Assembly (NCBI RefSeq): GCF_013184805.1 | Contig: NZ_JAATNG010000001.1 | Coordinates: 1,488,001-1,552,000, forward strand | DNA length: 64,000 bases | Origin: Pseudoruegeria sp. HB172150 | Lineage (GTDB): Bacteria; Pseudomonadota; Alphaproteobacteria; Rhodobacterales; Rhodobacteraceae | Direction: 5' to 3' | Notes under the pieces: generated by a model | What the model was told of the DNA's origin: nothing | Databases searched by the model: none | What the model saw: only the letters and a program-made list of their open reading frames with translations | Translations under genes and position numbers: made by a program | In this document: positions 16,455 to 25,256 of the stretch, piece by piece | How the letters are laid out: every line of letters starts with the position of its first letter | How positions within the stretch are numbered: the first letter of the stretch is position 1

Positions 16455-17642
16455 ATGGACGACCTGACCACCTGTGTTCTCACGCCGCGTGTCTCGACCG
16501 AGGGTTACGATCCGCTCGGCGTCGGTGTTCATCGCGCGTCGACCATAGTGTTCGAAGATGCGGCCACTTACGCCGCTCGGGGCAAGCGCGGTCCGGACGG
16601 GTATTCGTACGGCCTTTACGGTTCGCCGACGACGCGCACATTGGAAGCCAAGCTATCGGCGTTGGAGGGCGCGGCGCGAACCTTCCTGTTGCCTTCCGGT
16701 CAGGCGGCCAATGCTGTGGCGCTGCTCGCCTTTCTGACGGCGGGCGATCATCTGCTGCTGGCCGACACGGTCTACCCGCCCGTCCGTGACATGGCCCTGA
16801 GTGACCTTTTGCGAATGGGCGTGGCTGTCGAATTCTTCGACCCGGTGTCGCTGGAGGATCTGGAGAGCAAGATGACGCCGCAGACCCGGGTGGTCTGGGT
16901 CGAAAGCCCCGGCTCGACGACGATGGAGGTGATGGACCTGCCACGCGCCGCCGCCATCGCACATGCCGGCGGCGCGCTGCTTGGCGTCGACAACACCTGG
17001 GCGACACCGCTCAATTTGAAACCGATCGCCCTTGGGGCCGACATCGTCACCGAGGGGCTGACAAAATATGTCTCCGGCCATTCAGACGTACTTATGGGAT
17101 CGCTTTCGTTGCGCGATACGGGTGCGGCCGAAGCGGTACGGGCGCTGATGGGACGGATGGGGATTGGCGTCTCGTCCGACGATGCCGCGCTGGTGCTGCG
17201 CGGGTCGGAGACGCTTGGTGTGCGGCTGCGCCATTCGGGCCGCGTTGCGCTTGAATTCGCGCGGCGGCTGCAAGGCCGTCCGCAGTTGGCGCGAGTTCTG
17301 CATCCGGCGTTGGAAGAAGATCCGGGCCATGCACTGTTCTCACGCGATTTCCTTGGCACGAGTGGCGTTTTCAGCGTGGTCTTCCAGCCGGATGTGGCTG
17401 CGCGGCTTCCAGCCGCGCTCGACGCGCTCGAGTTGTTTGCCATCGGTGCTTCCTGGGGCGGCACGCGCAGTCTTGTCGCGCCAATGCCGGTCTCGGATTA
17501 CCGTAGCGCGACCGTGTGGCGAGAGGCAGAGCCAGTGCTGCGCCTGTCGGTTGGTCTTGAAGCGGAAGACGAGCTTTGGGCCGACGTGGAGAGGTTCCTT
17601 GCCGCACTTGAGAACGCGACGCGACGGGAAGCGGCGCGTTGA
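16455..17642 (+). CDS. PLP-dependent Cys/Met metabolism enzyme (cystathionine beta-lyase-like)
   Basis: 395 residues, fold-type I PLP enzyme of the Cys/Met metabolism family (MetC/MetB/MegL). Visible features are YSYGLYGSPTTRTLEAKLSALEG near the N-terminus, SGQAANAVALLAFLTAGDHLLLADTVYPP around the PLP phosphate site, GVDNTWATPLN with the conserved Asp, and the Schiff-base Lys204 in EGLTKYVSGHSDVLMG. It cleaves or replaces the gamma/beta substituent of sulfur amino acids; the exact reaction is not evident. It starts a divergent operon with an amidase gene (TTGA overlap). The ABC importer and M20 enzyme nearby suggest catabolism of an amide-linked sulfur or substituted amino acid, which is conjecture. 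Confidence 0.88.
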   Translation: MDDLTTCVLTPRVSTEGYDPLGVGVHRASTIVFEDAATYAARGKRGPDGYSYGLYGSPTTRTLEAKLSALEGAARTFLLPSGQAANAVALLAFLTAGDHLLLADTVYPPVRDMALSDLLRMGVAVEFFDPVSLEDLESKMTPQTRVVWVESPGSTTMEVMDLPRAAAIAHAGGALLGVDNTWATPLNLKPIALGADIVTEGLTKYVSGHSDVLMGSLSLRDTGAAEAVRALMGRMGIGVSSDDAALVLRGSETLGVRLRHSGRVALEFARRLQGRPQLARVLHPALEEDPGHALFSRDFLGTSGVFSVVFQPDVAARLPAALDALELFAIGASWGGTRSLVAPMPVSDYRSATVWREAEPVLRLSVGLEAEDELWADVERFLAALENATRREAAR

Positions 17643-18979
17643 CGCACAGCCTTGCCGAGTGGTCCCGGCTGATTGCGCGGCGCGAGGTTTCGCCTGTTGA
17701 CCTGGCTGCGCATTGTCTGGAGAGAATTGCCGCTTTCGACGGGAGCTTGCACGCCTTCATGACTGTACAGCCCGAGACAGTGCTGGCCGAGGCGTGGGAA
17801 GCGGAAGCAGAGATTGCCACCGGCGGGCCACGCGGACCACTGCATGGCATCCCCATCGGCATCAAGGACCTCATCGACGTGGCCGGCCTGCCGACAATAG
17901 CGCAGGCCGAACATCGGCGGGATCATGTCGCGACGGTGGATGCGGGCGTGGTTGCGGCGCTGCGCAGGGCAGGCGCGGTCATCCTCGGCAAGCAAGCGAC
18001 CTCGGAATATGCCGTCGGGGGTACCCGGACGGACGGCCCGTGGCCTTCGCCTCGTAATCCGTGGGATCTGTCCCGCGACGCCTGTTCTTCTTCCAGCGGC
18101 TCTGCCGTTGCCGTGGCCGCCGGGCTTTGCCCTGGGTCCGTCGGTACCGAGACCGCCGGCTCAATCCGCGCCCCAGCCGCCTGGTGCGGCGTTGCCGGAT
18201 TGAAGCCGACTGACGGGCTGGTGAGTGCCTCCGGCGTGCTGCCCCTTTCGCGGACGATGGATTGCCTTGGCCCGCTGGCCTGGACTGTGGAAGACTGCGC
18301 GCTGATGCTGACCGCCATGGCCGACCTGCCGGCAATCGACCTCGGCGGCGGCATCGGAGGGATCCGCATCGGCGTCGTTCGCGACTTCTACGAGGGGCAT
18401 CCGGACCTGGACCCAGAGACCGGCGCGGCGATGGAGAACGCGATCTCGCTGCTGCAGGGTCGCGGTGGGCAGTTGTCGACCATCCGACTTGACGCCTTCG
18501 CCACCTACTCGGACACGGCCAAGGCAATCACATGGCCCGAGGAATATGCCGAGCACGGTGCGGAGTTGCGCACATTTCCGGATCGCTTCGGCAAGGTCGC
18601 CCGGGCGCGGCTAGAGGATGGCAAGAAACAGCTCGCGCATATCTACATTGCCGCACTGCGTCGGCGCGAAGTGCTGAAGGCTGACCTTGCAGAGCGAATG
18701 GCAAAGGTGGATCTGCTGATCCTTCCGACGATGCTCAAACCCGCCCAGCCGCGGGGCTATGAGTTCTTGCCGGGCGTCACCGACCTTTCCCTGAACCGGC
18801 CCTTCAACCTGACGGGCAATCCGGCGCTGTCGCTGAACGGCGGCTTTTTGGCTTCGGGACTGCCGATTGGGCTTCAACTCGTCGGCCGGCATGGAGAGGA
18901 TGCGCTGGTGCTGCGGGCGGGGCATGTCCTGCAGGCAGCCCTTGGCCTTACCAACCGAAGGCCGCCTATCGCCGAATGA
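17639..18979 (+). CDS. Amidase signature family hydrolase
   Basis: A 446-residue amidase with the Ser-cisSer-Lys triad: Lys76 in GIPIGIKDLIDV, cis-Ser about residue 151 in ACSSSSGSAVAVAAG, and nucleophile Ser175 in GTETAGSIRAPA. The Lys-to-Ser distance of 99 residues is the family norm. It hydrolyses a carboxamide; the substrate is unknown. The start is TTG at 17639, overlapping the previous stop as TTGA, with GGGAAG about 7 nt upstream. It is the last gene of the PLP-lyase operon and converges on the dioxygenase gene. Related to GatA, but not part of a GatCAB locus. Confidence 0.9.
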   Translation: MTHSLAEWSRLIARREVSPVDLAAHCLERIAAFDGSLHAFMTVQPETVLAEAWEAEAEIATGGPRGPLHGIPIGIKDLIDVAGLPTIAQAEHRRDHVATVDAGVVAALRRAGAVILGKQATSEYAVGGTRTDGPWPSPRNPWDLSRDACSSSSGSAVAVAAGLCPGSVGTETAGSIRAPAAWCGVAGLKPTDGLVSASGVLPLSRTMDCLGPLAWTVEDCALMLTAMADLPAIDLGGGIGGIRIGVVRDFYEGHPDLDPETGAAMENAISLLQGRGGQLSTIRLDAFATYSDTAKAITWPEEYAEHGAELRTFPDRFGKVARARLEDGKKQLAHIYIAALRRREVLKADLAERMAKVDLLILPTMLKPAQPRGYEFLPGVTDLSLNRPFNLTGNPALSLNGGFLASGLPIGLQLVGRHGEDALVLRAGHVLQAALGLTNRRPPIAE

Positions 18980-18988
18980 CGTGTGTTC

Positions 18989-19792
18989 TCAGGCTGCGCG
19001 GGTCCAGAGCACAGGGAACCAGTCTTCCCGTAGCCGATCGCCCGTGGTCATGCCATGGCCGGGAAACGGCGGCGAGGTGCGGCCGGGCCGCTCGACATAG
19101 CGCGCATCGTCGCCCACCAGACGCAGCGAGAAGGCCCGGCGGCGGTCGGTACTCTCGTTGCCGCGCGCGCCGTGCAGGATGTAGTAGTTGAAGGCCACCG
19201 CATCGCCAGGTTCCATCTGCCACTCGCGGATCGGCATTCCTTCGGCGTCGGGGTCCGGGACCGGCATATAGACATCGCTGTCTGCATAGAAATTTTCTTC
19301 AGACAGCCAGCGCGTCGGCAGAACCGCTTTCTTCCACAGATGCGAGCCGGCGACACAACGCAGCGACGCCTCACGCACGGGGTCGAGCGGCGACCAGAAA
19401 CTGACGGTCTGCCGGCCCTCGACGAAGTAATACGGTCCGTCCTGGTGCCACGGCGTCGGCTTGGACGTGCCGGGTTCCTTGACGAGCACATGGTCGTGGA
19501 AGAGCTGCGCGCTGGCCGATTGCATCAGGTCTGCAGCCACCTCGGCGGCGGGCGAATTGCGGATGACCTCCTCGAACTCGGCGATGCGCTGCCAGTTGCA
19601 ATAATCGTCGAAGAAGCGGCCGGCGTCGCCTTCCTTGAGGTTCTCTGCGGCGTAGGGTCCGGGCTCCGTCATGTTGACCTCGACGCCGCGGCGCAACGTC
19701 TCAACATGGTCCTTGAACAGGCCCCGGATCAGGACGACGCCTTCGCTCTGGAAGGCTTTGATCTGGTCCTCGGTAACAAGCGGGTGCGGCAT
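18989..19792 (-). CDS. Phytanoyl-CoA dioxygenase (PhyH) family protein
   Basis: A 267-residue Fe(II)/2-oxoglutarate-dependent oxygenase. The double-stranded beta-helix shows the HxD iron motif in TPWHQDGPYYFVEG and the distal His in NYYILHGARGNES, followed by an Arg for 2-oxoglutarate (RRRAFSLRLVGDD). The start at 19792 is chosen because AGGAG lies 7 nt before this ATG; a longer frame reaching 19846 has no such site. It is divergent from a LysR gene 83 bp away. It hydroxylates an unidentified small molecule, perhaps the compound handled by the neighbouring amidase and PLP lyase. Confidence 0.88.
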   Translation of the reverse strand: MPHPLVTEDQIKAFQSEGVVLIRGLFKDHVETLRRGVEVNMTEPGPYAAENLKEGDAGRFFDDYCNWQRIAEFEEVIRNSPAAEVAADLMQSASAQLFHDHVLVKEPGTSKPTPWHQDGPYYFVEGRQTVSFWSPLDPVREASLRCVAGSHLWKKAVLPTRWLSEENFYADSDVYMPVPDPDAEGMPIREWQMEPGDAVAFNYYILHGARGNESTDRRRAFSLRLVGDDARYVERPGRTSPPFPGHGMTTGDRLREDWFPVLWTRAA

Positions 19793-19875
19793 CGGTGTCT
19801 CCTGTATTTCGCTTGCACCCTGTGGCACCCGATAATTAGTTTCCAATAATATCTTTCTTAATAGGTCATAAACAA

Positions 19876-20823
19876 ATGCTGCATGTTACCCTGCGCCAGC
19901 TTGAATATGTGGTCGCCGTTGGCCGCGCTGGGAGCCTGTCGACCGCCGCCGACGAACTGAATGTCTCGCAGCCGGCGCTTTCGGTGGCCATCACGCGGGT
20001 CGAGTCCCGCATCGGTGAAGCGATTTTCGTCCGGCGCAAGGGCGTTGCCGTCACGCCCACCGCTTTTGGGCGCCTGTTTCTGGCCGAAGCCGAGGCGCTG
20101 CTGGTAGACGCGGCGCTGCTTGAGCGGCCCGGCGGCCTGTCCCAAGCCCGGCAGACGCGCGTGACACTCGGCATTCTGGACGAATTGGCCCCGCGCTGGC
20201 TGGCGCCGATCCTGGGAGAGCTTCACCGGACCTGCCCAGAGACAGATATCGGTACGCGGACCGGATCCTTCGAAATGCTGACCGAAGCGATGCGTTCGGG
20301 CCGGATCGACCTCGCTCTTACCTATGACCTAGGCCTCGACGCGAGCTTCGAGCGTGTGCAACTGGCCGCTGCTTCGCCCTGGATCTGGGTCATGCCGGAC
20401 GATCCGCTCGCCGGACGGGATGACGTGGCCCTGTCCGATATCGCAGACCGGCCGCTGATCCTGTCAGACCAGACACTGTCGATCCAGCACATGCTGGGCC
20501 TGTTCCGCCGCATTGGCGTGAACCCCGCTGTGCGGCACCGGGCGTCGTCCATCGGTTTGCTGATCAGCCTGGCCGCCAACGGCGAGGGAACGGGTCTGAG
20601 CTATACCGACCCGGCCGGCGATGTGAGTGACGACGGCAGGCCCGTCGCGCGCGCAAAGGTTTCGGACGGGTTTGCCGTGGAGCCGGTCGTTCTGGCCCAC
20701 GAGACGCGGCAGCCGCTTCCGTTGACCGCCATTCGCGACGCCATCGTGCGATACGCCCGCTTTGGCGAACGCAATCACTCGGGTGTCAGATCGCGGTCAC
20801 GACCCGCAGCTGGAAAAGGATAG
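19876..20823 (+). CDS. LysR family transcriptional regulator
   Basis: 315 residues. The winged-helix domain is TLRQLEYVVAVGRAGSLSTAADELNVSQPALSVAITRVESRIGEAIFVRRKGVAVTPT, followed by an effector domain (RVTLGILDELAPRWLAPILGELHRTCP...). It is divergently transcribed from the PhyH dioxygenase, which it probably controls from the AT-rich 83-bp gap at 19793-19875. Its 3' end faces the PepSY-domain gene, with a hairpin between them. Confidence 0.92.
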   Translation: MLHVTLRQLEYVVAVGRAGSLSTAADELNVSQPALSVAITRVESRIGEAIFVRRKGVAVTPTAFGRLFLAEAEALLVDAALLERPGGLSQARQTRVTLGILDELAPRWLAPILGELHRTCPETDIGTRTGSFEMLTEAMRSGRIDLALTYDLGLDASFERVQLAAASPWIWVMPDDPLAGRDDVALSDIADRPLILSDQTLSIQHMLGLFRRIGVNPAVRHRASSIGLLISLAANGEGTGLSYTDPAGDVSDDGRPVARAKVSDGFAVEPVVLAHETRQPLPLTAIRDAIVRYARFGERNHSGVRSRSRPAAGKG

Positions 20824-20845
20824 TCCCATCCGTCGTGCGGGCGCC

Positions 20846-20873
20846 GGAACGGCGACCAGACAGCCGCCGTTCC
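20846..20873. terminator. Hairpin between converging genes
   Basis: GGAACGGCG/CGCCGTTCC, a 9-bp perfect stem with a 10-nt loop, placed between the 3' ends of the LysR and PepSY genes. There is no strong T-tract on either side, so it is a likely but not certain two-way terminator. Confidence 0.4.
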
Positions 20874-20880
20874 AAGTTTA

Positions 20881-22281
20881 TCATGAGAGGGCACGTTTAA
20901 CGCCCGGAACGAGGCGGAAAAGCGTCGCGTCCAGGATGAGTACAAACACGATGGCGAGCCCGGCCATCGGGAACAGGATGCTGAGTGCCACGACCAGCAC
21001 CGCGGCCCCCTTCCAAAATGGCAGTCCTTGCGGCTTCGGCGGCGCGGCGAGACGCGCGGCGGCATTCGGCCGCCGCTTCCACCACATCACCAGTCCGGAG
21101 AGGGCCACCGCGATCACCGACAGACAGAACAAGGTGTTCAGGACCAGGTTCCAGATCCCCATATCGCCTTCGTGGAAGGCGATGCCCCAGGCCATCGCCT
21201 TGGCATAGGCCGAGTAATCGGAATACTGAACGTCCGCCAGCACGTTGCCGCTGTACCTGTCGATGTGCAGCGTTCGGTCCGCGGCCGGGTTGGGACCGTC
21301 ATTCGACATGCTGTCGTGGCTGATGGTCCAGACTCCGGTCTCGTCCGCAGGAAGGTTGATCTGGAAGCGTCCACTGAAGCCGATGCCGCGTGCAAATGCA
21401 GTGACATTGTCGATGGTCACTTCGCCGTCGATCGCGCCAACCCCCGCGAGCGATCCGGATTCCGGCAGCGGCGTCTGCTCCAGGCCCCAGGGAACTTCCT
21501 TCGCTACGCCATGGTTCATGTCGGCATGGCTCGCGTCGGACAGAGGCGCGCCCCACTTGTCCGCCGGAAAAGTATTCCAGGCCTGAACCATCTTTTCACC
21601 CCAGATCCCAGCCCAGCTGAGTCCCGATACCAGGAAGACGAGAAGAATCAGCGAGATCCACAGCCCGAGCACGCCGTGGATCGATTTCCAGAATGCACGG
21701 CCCCTTGCCGACAGCTGTGGCACAAGCGTGCGGCGCCAGCCGGTGCCATTTCGTGGCCAGTGCAGGTAGAGCCCGGTCGCTACCATCACGATCGCAAGGC
21801 TGGCCGCGATCTCGATCAGCCTGTCTCCGAAGCTGCCCAGGAGGAGCGTGCCGTGGATGTCGGTCAGGAAATCGTACCAGCCCGCCCGCCAGGCAAAGGT
21901 CTTTACCACATCGCCCGTGTAGGGATCGATGGCGACTCCGGTCGTGCCGGCCTCGTCGGCCACGGCGAAGACCGCGACTCGGTCCGCGGCAAGCGGTTCG
22001 ACATATTGGGTGGCATGGGTGCCTGGCATCGCGGCCTCGGCAGCGGTCTGCAGCCTACTCACCGCAAGTGTTTCACCCTGCGGCGAGATCGCCGTGCGTT
22101 CGGCGCCGATCCCGGCTGCCCAGGAGATCCACAGCATCGCCAGGCCGGTAACGGCCAGCAAGCAGAGGAAGGGGATCACATAAAGCCCGGCATAGAAGTG
22201 CCATCGCCAGGCAATGAAATAGAACTTGTTGGCGGCATGAGCCGCCGCCGGAGCCGAAGCTCCGTGGGTCGCATCAGACAT
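20881..22281 (-). CDS. PepSY-associated transmembrane (PiuB-like) protein
   Basis: 466 residues. The first TM segment, FIAWRWHFYAGLYVIPFLCLLAVTGLAMLWISW, carries the WHFYAGL motif typical of PepSY_TM proteins. Periplasmic PepSY regions follow (for example GVAIDPYTGDVVKTFAWRAGWYDFLTDIHGTLLLG), with further TM helices near 185, 215, 395 and 440. In this family such proteins accompany siderophore and metal uptake systems and probably reduce or process the metal-ligand complex at the inner membrane. It lies 40 bp after the DUF2946 gene in one operon. The adjacent zinc island suggests a metal role, but no Zur box precedes this operon. Confidence 0.87.
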   Translation of the reverse strand: MSDATHGASAPAAAHAANKFYFIAWRWHFYAGLYVIPFLCLLAVTGLAMLWISWAAGIGAERTAISPQGETLAVSRLQTAAEAAMPGTHATQYVEPLAADRVAVFAVADEAGTTGVAIDPYTGDVVKTFAWRAGWYDFLTDIHGTLLLGSFGDRLIEIAASLAIVMVATGLYLHWPRNGTGWRRTLVPQLSARGRAFWKSIHGVLGLWISLILLVFLVSGLSWAGIWGEKMVQAWNTFPADKWGAPLSDASHADMNHGVAKEVPWGLEQTPLPESGSLAGVGAIDGEVTIDNVTAFARGIGFSGRFQINLPADETGVWTISHDSMSNDGPNPAADRTLHIDRYSGNVLADVQYSDYSAYAKAMAWGIAFHEGDMGIWNLVLNTLFCLSVIAVALSGLVMWWKRRPNAAARLAAPPKPQGLPFWKGAAVLVVALSILFPMAGLAIVFVLILDATLFRLVPGVKRALS

Positions 22282-22321
22282 GATGTCCTCTCGTGTCTCT
22301 GAATTTTCGGAAGGCGAAGGT

Positions 22322-22708
22322 TCAGAGAGCGGATGGAGGACCTGTCGATGGCGGCAGACCTGTGGCCCGCGCGACTGCGCGAATGACCGGCAGAACCTCG
22401 GGTTCCGAGGGAACCAGAACTACCGTCGGGGCGGGAAAATCGGGAGCCGATGCCAGGCTGACGGCAGGCTTCGCCATCGCCCAGTCGCAGGTACCAGATC
22501 CGTCGTGGGGATCTCTTTCGACCGGCTCGCCCGTGACCGGATCGACACGGATCTCCAGCGGACCGTCGCCGGTACAGATCACCATGAGCAGGCCGTCAGC
22601 CGATTGGACAGGCATGGCCCCACCAGGCAGGAACGACAGCAGGAAAAAGGGCGTGACTATCGCCCAAAGCGCCGCGCGGCGCAGAAACTGTGTCCAAGTA
22701 TCGGCCAT
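22322..22708 (-). CDS. DUF2946-like small exported/membrane protein
   Basis: 128 residues from the start chosen at 22708, which has AAGG 7 nt upstream; a longer frame to 22789 has no such site. One hydrophobic segment (LRRAALWAIVTPFFLLSFLPGGAMPV) is followed by a periplasmic part with MVICTGDGPLEIRVDPVTGEPVE and a later CDWA. This layout resembles the DUF2946 family, small copper/metal-linked proteins. Only two cysteines are visible (CTGD and CDWA). It lies directly upstream of the PepSY-TM gene on the minus strand, as in other metal-acquisition loci. Function unknown. Confidence 0.65.
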   Translation of the reverse strand: MADTWTQFLRRAALWAIVTPFFLLSFLPGGAMPVQSADGLLMVICTGDGPLEIRVDPVTGEPVERDPHDGSGTCDWAMAKPAVSLASAPDFPAPTVVLVPSEPEVLPVIRAVARATGLPPSTGPPSAL

Positions 22709-22971
22709 TGCCGACCTTGGTAAGATCAGGACGGATCCAAGGTCAACGGCAACGTGAGACGTGCCCTCAGCAAATCCGAAGCATGGCACTTGCCATGAAC
22801 CTCAAGCGCAGGGGATCGGATGACTCCTCCGGCAAGCGCGCCACGGAAAACCGACATTCGGTGCCTGCAACGAGGGAAGGTCGCAGCGCGATACATTCTC
22901 TGGCAGGAAGGTGCCGAAACCCTCTATGTCAGATTGCATTTGCATCCGCCTTCATGTCTGCTAAAAATGCG

Positions 22972-22988
22972 ATGTTATTACATAACAT
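22972..22988. promoter_or_regulatory. Zur box 1
   Basis: ATGTTAT-TAC-ATAACAT, a perfect 7-3-7 inverted repeat ending 10 bp before the ATG of the COG0523 GTPase gene. Two further copies with one or two changes precede znuA/zur (25761) and the peptide-type ABC operon (28949). The form resembles Zur boxes of alphaproteobacteria, and a zur gene is present. Binding here would block transcription or translation start when zinc is sufficient. Confidence 0.85.
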
Positions 22989-22998
22989 ATGATGAGCT

Positions 22999-24219
22999 AT
23001 GCTACCTACTGACAACCGCCTGCCCGTAACCGTTCTGTCCGGCTTTCTCGGTGCGGGAAAGACAACCTTGCTGAACGACGTCCTGAACAACCGTGAGGGC
23101 CGCCGCGTGGCCGTCATCGTGAACGATATGTCGGAAGTGAATATCGATGCCGATCTCGTGCGCGATGGCGGTGCAGGTTTGAGCCAAACCGAAGAGAAAC
23201 TGGTCGAGATGACCAATGGCTGCATCTGCTGCACCTTGCGGGACGACCTGCTTCAGGAGGTAAGGCGTCTGGCAGATGAGGGGCGGTTCGACTACCTGCT
23301 GATCGAGTCGACCGGGATATCCGAACCGCTGCCGGTTGCCGCGACCTTCGAGTTCCGTGACGAGGCAGGTGAAAGCCTGTCCGATGTTGCGCGGCTCGAC
23401 ACTATGGTGACGGTCGTGGACACCGTGAACCTCCTGAAAGATTATGGAAGCCACGATTTCCTGAAGGATCGCGGCGAAAGCCTGGGGGACGCCGACGACC
23501 GGACATTGGTGGACCTGCTGGTCGACCAGATCGAATTCGCCGACGTGGTGATCCTCAACAAGATCACCGATGCCGGGCCGGAGCGCCTTGACGCAGCGCG
23601 GAAGATCGTGACCGCCCTGAATCCGGATGCGCAGATTATCGAGACGGACTACGGTAGCGTTCCCCAGGATCGGATTTTTGACACCGGTCTGTTCGACTTC
23701 GATACAGCGCACGAGCATCCATTGTGGGTCAAGGAACTCTACGGTTTCGCCGAACACGTTCCAGAGACCGAGGAATATGGTGTGTCCTCATTCGTCTATC
23801 GTGCCAAGCGTCCGTTCCATCCCCAGCGTGTGCATGAAATTCTGAATGGGCCGCTACCTGGCGTGATACGGGCAAAAGGGCATTTCTGGATCGCGACCCG
23901 ACCGGACTGGCTGGCAGAATATTCCCTGGCCGGGGCGATCGGGTCGATCCGGCCGATGGGGATCTGGTGGGCTGCGGTCCCGACGGAACGCTGGCCAAGC
24001 CATCCTCAGGCGATCGACTACCTTAAGCGTCACTGGTTGGAACCATACGGCGACAGGAGACAGGAACTGGTCTTCATTGGCGCCGGCATGGACAAGGCGG
24101 CGATCACGCGGGCGCTGGACGAGGCGCTTGTGGGCTCTGATACCGAATTTTCTCCGGCGGACTGGAGCGATCTTCCAGATCCTTTCCCCGGTTGGCGGCG
24201 GGCGCCGGAGGCAGCCTGA
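22999..24219 (+). CDS. COG0523 (CobW/ZNG1-like) zinc-associated GTPase
   Basis: A 406-residue G3E-family GTPase. Walker A is [12 protein letters not shown] (residues 15-26). The metal-binding CxCC motif is GCICC (Cys75, Cys77, Cys78). Walker B/switch regions include [11 protein letters not shown], and the base-recognition motif is ILNKITD. A C-terminal CobW_C domain follows. Under zinc starvation, members of this family insert zinc into client enzymes or act as zinc chaperones. Zur box 1 lies 10 bp upstream. It overlaps the DUF1826 gene by one base (TGATG), and the three genes to 25138 form one operon. Confidence 0.92.
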   Translation: MLPTDNRLPVTVLSGFLGAGKTTLLNDVLNNREGRRVAVIVNDMSEVNIDADLVRDGGAGLSQTEEKLVEMTNGCICCTLRDDLLQEVRRLADEGRFDYLLIESTGISEPLPVAATFEFRDEAGESLSDVARLDTMVTVVDTVNLLKDYGSHDFLKDRGESLGDADDRTLVDLLVDQIEFADVVILNKITDAGPERLDAARKIVTALNPDAQIIETDYGSVPQDRIFDTGLFDFDTAHEHPLWVKELYGFAEHVPETEEYGVSSFVYRAKRPFHPQRVHEILNGPLPGVIRAKGHFWIATRPDWLAEYSLAGAIGSIRPMGIWWAAVPTERWPSHPQAIDYLKRHWLEPYGDRRQELVFIGAGMDKAAITRALDEALVGSDTEFSPADWSDLPDPFPGWRRAPEAA

Positions 24220-24842
24220 TGCAGCTGCAGTTTGCCGAAGAAACGGTCGCGCAGCAGATTGTTACCGGGGCAGGGCCGGACACGTTGCACGCCATTCATT
24301 CCACCGGATGCGGTGCGGCAATCTGGCAGAGGAAGCTGGAGCCGGGTTTCCGGGCCTGGATCGAGGCATTGCCGGGGCCGCTGCTGCCGGAACTGCGTAT
24401 GACCGTCGATTCATTGCGCGTGGGAGAAGCCGTCGACTGTGCGTGCGACAGCTTCGGAGTTCCGGAGGGGGCAGAGCGGGCGGCACTGCAAGAGGATGTG
24501 ACCATGCTCGCATCGCTCTTTTCGCAGCTAATGGACTCACCGACGATACGGCTTCGGCTGAATGCCGTATCGGACAATGCATGCCGCCGGTTCCATATGG
24601 ACAATGTGCCTGCACGGTTGCTCTGCACCTACCGGGGTCGGGGGACAGAGTTCGCTGCGCCGCGCATAGGGAGTGAACCGCAACTTTTGACCGACATGAC
24701 GACTGGTGACGTTGCAATAGTCCGCGGACGCATGTGGCCAGGATCGTCCGAACCGGGCCTGCTCCATCGGTCGCCGCCGATCGAGGGCAGCGGCGAGACA
24801 CGGCTCTTACTGGTCATTGATCCTGTAGGTGCTTTGAACTGA
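24219..24842 (+). CDS. DUF1826 domain protein
   Basis: 207 residues from the ATG at 24219, which overlaps the previous stop by one base. It contains IHSTGCGAAIWQRKLEPGFRAWIEALP and later RRFHMDNVPARLLCTYRGRGTEF, then LHRSPPIEGSGETRLLLVIDP. The spaced HxD and later His with an Arg near the C-terminus resemble a 2-oxoglutarate/iron-type cupin arrangement, but this is my reading. DUF1826 proteins are recurrently found behind COG0523 GTPases in zinc loci; their biochemical role is not known. Co-transcribed and Zur-controlled here. Confidence 0.8.
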   Translation: MQLQFAEETVAQQIVTGAGPDTLHAIHSTGCGAAIWQRKLEPGFRAWIEALPGPLLPELRMTVDSLRVGEAVDCACDSFGVPEGAERAALQEDVTMLASLFSQLMDSPTIRLRLNAVSDNACRRFHMDNVPARLLCTYRGRGTEFAAPRIGSEPQLLTDMTTGDVAIVRGRMWPGSSEPGLLHRSPPIEGSGETRLLLVIDPVGALN

Positions 24843-25138
24843 TGTCGTGTCTGCGAAGAGCGCATAACACAGCGACGACGCTTCGGCGCCGGAAGCGGTC
24901 GGTTGACCCGATGGCCGCTTATGACCGTCTGCCGATGGACCTGCGCCGCTGGCTGTCGGACGCAATTCTTCCCTGGTCGGCAGCCTCCACCCTACAGCTC
25001 TGGGACAAGGCGCTCCGCCTCAGCGATGGTGACGTGGATGTTGCGGCGGAAAGGATGTCACGTCTCGAACGTCGGCAGATTGCGCGGGATGCGATACGTA
25101 TCTGGGGTGGAGACCATCCTGCTACGGAAGCCGACTAG
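24842..25138 (+). CDS. DUF6525-like small protein
   Basis: 98 residues. A basic N-terminus (TLRRRKRSVDPM) is followed by AAYDRLPMDLRRWLSDAILPWSAASTLQLWDKAL and an RLERRQIARDAIRIWG tail. The pattern YDRLP..LRRWL...LPWS matches small proteins annotated DUF6525 in Rhodobacteraceae. Function unknown. The ATG overlaps the DUF1826 stop by one base. It is the third gene of the Zur-box-1 operon and converges on zur. Confidence 0.7.
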   Translation: MSCLRRAHNTATTLRRRKRSVDPMAAYDRLPMDLRRWLSDAILPWSAASTLQLWDKALRLSDGDVDVAAERMSRLERRQIARDAIRIWGGDHPATEAD

Positions 25139-25256
25139 GCTTATCCGAGCAAGGCGTGCTGCTATTGCATGCATATCGCGTCAACGCCAACAACCCGATC
25201 TGTGTCGATCAGCGCCTTCCGTGGAGATGGTATTCTCGAAGAATTTCTGAGCTTGC

